Positions 14,958 to 17,458 of a DNA stretch of 17,458 bases are shown piece by piece (within the stretch, counting starts at the first letter, position 1; the number at the start of each line of letters is the position of its first letter). The stretch covers positions 1-17,458 of the forward strand of contig JAFXRX010000344.1 of NCBI GenBank assembly GCA_017526045.1. Direction: 5' to 3'. Made by a program: the position numbers and the translations under genes. Below the pieces are notes generated by a model. That model had not been told where the DNA came from. It searched no databases and worked only from the letters and a program-made list of their open reading frames with translations. The DNA is from Opitutales bacterium. GTDB taxonomy: Bacteria; Verrucomicrobiota; Verrucomicrobiia; Opitutales; Intestinicryptomonadaceae.

Positions 14958-17458
14958 TTATTTTGAGAGCTCTTTCTTTTCGAATATCGGGGAGAATCTT
15001 GCGGGCTTTACGTTTTGCGTCATCTCCGAGAAATTCCCGTTGATGTCCAGAACATAAAGCTTTAGAACCGAGCCTTTTTCCGCAACGCCGCGCCTGTAAA
15101 CGCGGCTTGCGCCGTTTATATCCACCTCGCCGACGCGCGCCATCGGGTTTTTCGCCGAAAGCTTTGCCGCCAGCAGCGCGGCTTCGGCTTCGGGCATCGG
15201 GTCGGATAATTTTTCCTTGTAAAGCTCGTTCTCGACGAATTTTACGCGCGGGGGCAGGGCGGAAATCCACGAATAAAGCTCCATGTCTTTTGAAAGCGCG
15301 TCCACTTTCTTCGCCCTTTCCTGCAAAGTTTTGGAGAAGGCAAAGCCGCTTTCAATCGGGGCTTTCCTGAACAAGTCCAAAATTTTCTTTTCGAGGGTTA
15401 GCTTGAAAATCGGGCTTGCGGCGGAATTTGCGACGCGCGCGAGAGCCTGCGCAAGCGACTTGTTTTCGGCTATGTCGAGAACTTCCTTTGCGAGCGCGGA
15501 CTCTTTTGAAAGCCTTGCGTTTTCCAAAATCGAGCCTGTTGCGGGGCGGCTTTTCATCGAGATTTTCCTGAACGTCTTTTCTTCGGCAGAACCGTCCGCG
15601 CCAGTTATCACATTGGCTTTTTGTATGATTTCGCCGCCGCCGTTCCATACGCGGTTGCGCTCTTCGGGGGCTTTGAGCGTGTAAACTTTTGCGCCGTCGA
15701 GAGTTGCCTCGTAAACTTCCGTTATTTCCGGATTTTCGTAGAAATTCAGGCTCGGCGTCTTGAATTTTTCGGGAGCCGCGTTTGCGGTGTCCAAATCGAC
15801 AATGCCGCCGTAAACCTCAAAAAGTATGGCGTCTTTTGCGTCCAAAACTTTTGCGATGTTCGCCGCGTCGACCTGCGAAATCGAGGGGTTTTGCGAGAGC
15901 TCTTTGAGCGCGTCGAAATACTCCTCGGCAGTCGCCGCGGTTTTGATTGCCGCAAAGGCTTTTTGGAAGTCCTTTATGAGCGCATTTTTGTCGTCCAATT
16001 CCTGGGCGATTTCCTGCAGCTTTTCCGCGCGCTCGGGCGTGATTTTGAAAATCAGGCTCGGATTTTCCGCCATTGCGCGGGCCTTTTCGACAGCGGCGGC
16101 GGCGCTTTCAATCTTGGCGGAAGAGGCGGCATTGTGCACGTCGATGTCCGCCAAATCCCTTTGCGCCGCCTCGATTAGCGAATTTAGCGTCGCGGCGTTT
16201 ATTGCGCGCTTCTTTTCAATCGCGGCGGAAAACGCGTTGGAAGCATCGGCGATCTTTATTTTCGCGCCCGAAAGCTCCGCGCCTTCAAGCACGTTCGCCT
16301 GGGCGTCCGCCGCGCTTATTTTATTCCTCAAATCGAGCCACGCGATTGCGTCGCCGGAATTTTTGTCGAACTTTTCGACTTCCGCAAGCAGCGCGTCGAG
16401 GCGCGAGAGATACTCCGCCTTCGATTCCAGCCTCGTTTTGATTGATTCGACTTTGTCGGAAAATTCCGGGGTTGCGCAGAGCTCCTGGAAGTCTTTTTCA
16501 AATTTCTGCAGCGAGGCGGCGGCGTTTTTTGTGTTCTGCATGTTTTCGATTGCCGAAATCGTGTTGAGAGCGGCCCTGTACTGCGTATTTTTGCGCTCGC
16601 GCTTTTGGATTTCGAGGAAGGCTAAAACTGCGGCGCACGCCGCAACCGCGAAAACGGCGGTCTTTCTGAGGCGCGACATCGTGATTTTAAAGCGCAGCGC
16701 GGAAATTCTTTTTGAGAGCTTTTTTGCCATTGCGGCTTCGAGAGAGCCGTCCGCCTTTTTGCGCAGGGCTAAAATTTTGGCGAGAGCTTTTGAGGGCGGC
16801 AGGTCGCTTGGGTGCTCGATTTCCGCGGCGATTTCCAGGCGCGCCTGCGCCTTTTCCTCCGCCGCGGCGGCTTCGTCCTGCATGGCGAGGGCGCGCTTTG
16901 TCTGGGCGCGCAAAAATTCCGCGTCCGCCTTTTCGAGCGGCAGCTCGAATTTGTTGACGAGCACGTCGGTTTCGGCGGCATAGGCGAGGATTTTGCGGAA
17001 GTCGTCGGCGATGTCGGGGCTGCGCAGCTTCTCCAAAATTTCCGCGACGCGCCCTGCCGCAGCCTGCCTTTCGTAGGCGTCGATTTTAGACGAGAGCTTC
17101 TTCCAGTCTTCGTCGTTTGCGAAAATTTCGTCGGCGTATTCGCGGATGCCGGAGGCGAGCTTTATCGCCTCTTCTTCGCGGTTTTGCTCGGCGGCGGCCT
17201 TCGCCTCCTCTAACGTTTGGGTTGCTATGCGCTTTTGCAGCTTTTCAAGCTCGTTTTTGGCTTCTGAGTTCGCCCCGTTTACCTTTACGATGGTCGAGAT
17301 TACCGCGAGAGCCTCGGCGTATTTGCGCATGCGCATTGCGCGGCGGTAGTCGCGGTAGAGGGGGTGGTTTTGCGAAATTTCGCGCGTGTAAAGCGACTTC
17401 ACCAATGAAATCTGGCTTTCGTCGAACGGCGAGGGGCATGGCAGCGAGCGGACAGCGC
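14958..17458 (-). CDS. Large coiled-coil protein with one membrane segment (5' end beyond window)
   Basis: At least 832 residues are visible. The frame is open to the right edge: upstream of the TTG at 17405 it still reads SLPCPSPFDESQIS, so the TTG is more likely an internal Leu codon than the start. The visible part begins with a helical, TPR-like cytoplasmic region (RRAMRMRKYAEALAVISTIV), then long Ala/Glu/Lys-rich coiled coils. A single membrane segment AVFAVAACAAVLAFLEI lies about 266-283 residues into the visible frame, preceded by a basic flank (RFKITMSRLRK). About 550 further residues are mostly coiled coil and would lie outside the membrane. The last 200 include beta-like pieces (KVYTLKAPEERNRVW, SRVYRRGVAEKGSVLKLYVLDINGN). 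I recognise no family. Its layout suggests a bitopic envelope scaffold linking cytoplasm and periplasm. It converges on the operon at 10405-14878. Confidence 0.85.
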   Translation of the reverse strand, partial: AVRSLPCPSPFDESQISLVKSLYTREISQNHPLYRDYRRAMRMRKYAEALAVISTIVKVNGANSEAKNELEKLQKRIATQTLEEAKAAAEQNREEEAIKLASGIREYADEIFANDEDWKKLSSKIDAYERQAAAGRVAEILEKLRSPDIADDFRKILAYAAETDVLVNKFELPLEKADAEFLRAQTKRALAMQDEAAAAEEKAQARLEIAAEIEHPSDLPPSKALAKILALRKKADGSLEAAMAKKLSKRISALRFKITMSRLRKTAVFAVAACAAVLAFLEIQKRERKNTQYRAALNTISAIENMQNTKNAAASLQKFEKDFQELCATPEFSDKVESIKTRLESKAEYLSRLDALLAEVEKFDKNSGDAIAWLDLRNKISAADAQANVLEGAELSGAKIKIADASNAFSAAIEKKRAINAATLNSLIEAAQRDLADIDVHNAASSAKIESAAAAVEKARAMAENPSLIFKITPERAEKLQEIAQELDDKNALIKDFQKAFAAIKTAATAEEYFDALKELSQNPSISQVDAANIAKVLDAKDAILFEVYGGIVDLDTANAAPEKFKTPSLNFYENPEITEVYEATLDGAKVYTLKAPEERNRVWNGGGEIIQKANVITGADGSAEEKTFRKISMKSRPATGSILENARLSKESALAKEVLDIAENKSLAQALARVANSAASPIFKLTLEKKILDLFRKAPIESGFAFSKTLQERAKKVDALSKDMELYSWISALPPRVKFVENELYKEKLSDPMPEAEAALLAAKLSAKNPMARVGEVDINGASRVYRRGVAEKGSVLKLYVLDINGNFSEMTQNVKPARFSPIFEKKELSK

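Noticed and set aside
15826..16983. Long plus-strand open frame (385 codons) opposite the coiled-coil gene
   Set aside because: The product is Ser/Ala/Phe-rich, as expected from antisense of Ala/Glu/Lys codons, and has no domain. The minus frame is coherent protein with a membrane segment and longer.
17403..17405. TTG as the start of the large coiled-coil gene
   Set aside because: The frame continues upstream to the window edge with ordinary residues and no stop, and no ribosome binding site precedes the TTG.

Overview
This is a moderately GC-rich, densely coding bacterial stretch with fifteen protein genes and no rRNA, tRNA, CRISPR array, insertion sequence or phage gene that I can see. Three things fit a Gram-negative bacterium, possibly a Verrucomicrobiota/PVC-type lineage: several predicted secreted or lipoprotein products, many proteins without a recognisable family, and start codons preceded by A/T-rich rather than Shine-Dalgarno-like sequence. 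This assignment is an inference, since no phylogenetic marker was compared. Codon style looks uniform across the window, so I see no recent foreign insertion.

Layout from left to right. Positions 1-1293 (minus) hold an RsbW-like ATPase gene followed by OppD-type and OppF-type oligopeptide ABC transporter ATPases. The genes are almost touching, and the last one runs off the left edge. Next on the minus strand is gpmI (1365-2936), the cofactor-independent phosphoglycerate mutase of glycolysis, separated from the RsbW-like gene by a possible hairpin terminator. Divergent from it are a small lipoprotein (3123-3614) and a secreted trypsin-fold serine protease (3775-5268), each followed by a strong intrinsic terminator. 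Positions 5319-7661 (minus) carry an NhaP2/CvrA-type cation/proton antiporter and a secreted esterase. queA (7767-8843, queuosine biosynthesis) lies upstream of that pair. Positions 8922-10334 (minus) encode two exported proteins of unknown function, ending in a terminator.

From 10405 to 14878 (plus) lies a probable four-gene operon: an ABCG-type ABC exporter with fused ATPase and membrane halves, a small membrane-anchored protein, a 653-residue exported TPR-like protein with an EF-hand-like loop, and a small membrane protein with a GYF_2-like N-terminus. It ends at a bidirectional terminator (14904-14937). This terminator also serves the convergent gene at 14958-17458, a very large coiled-coil protein with one membrane segment whose reading frame stays open through the right edge.

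The housekeeping genes are gpmI, queA, the antiporter and the peptide transporter. The least explained part is 8870-17458: two divergent or convergent blocks of envelope proteins around an ABCG-like exporter. It may be a cell-envelope or export system, but nothing in the sequence fixes its substrate or role.
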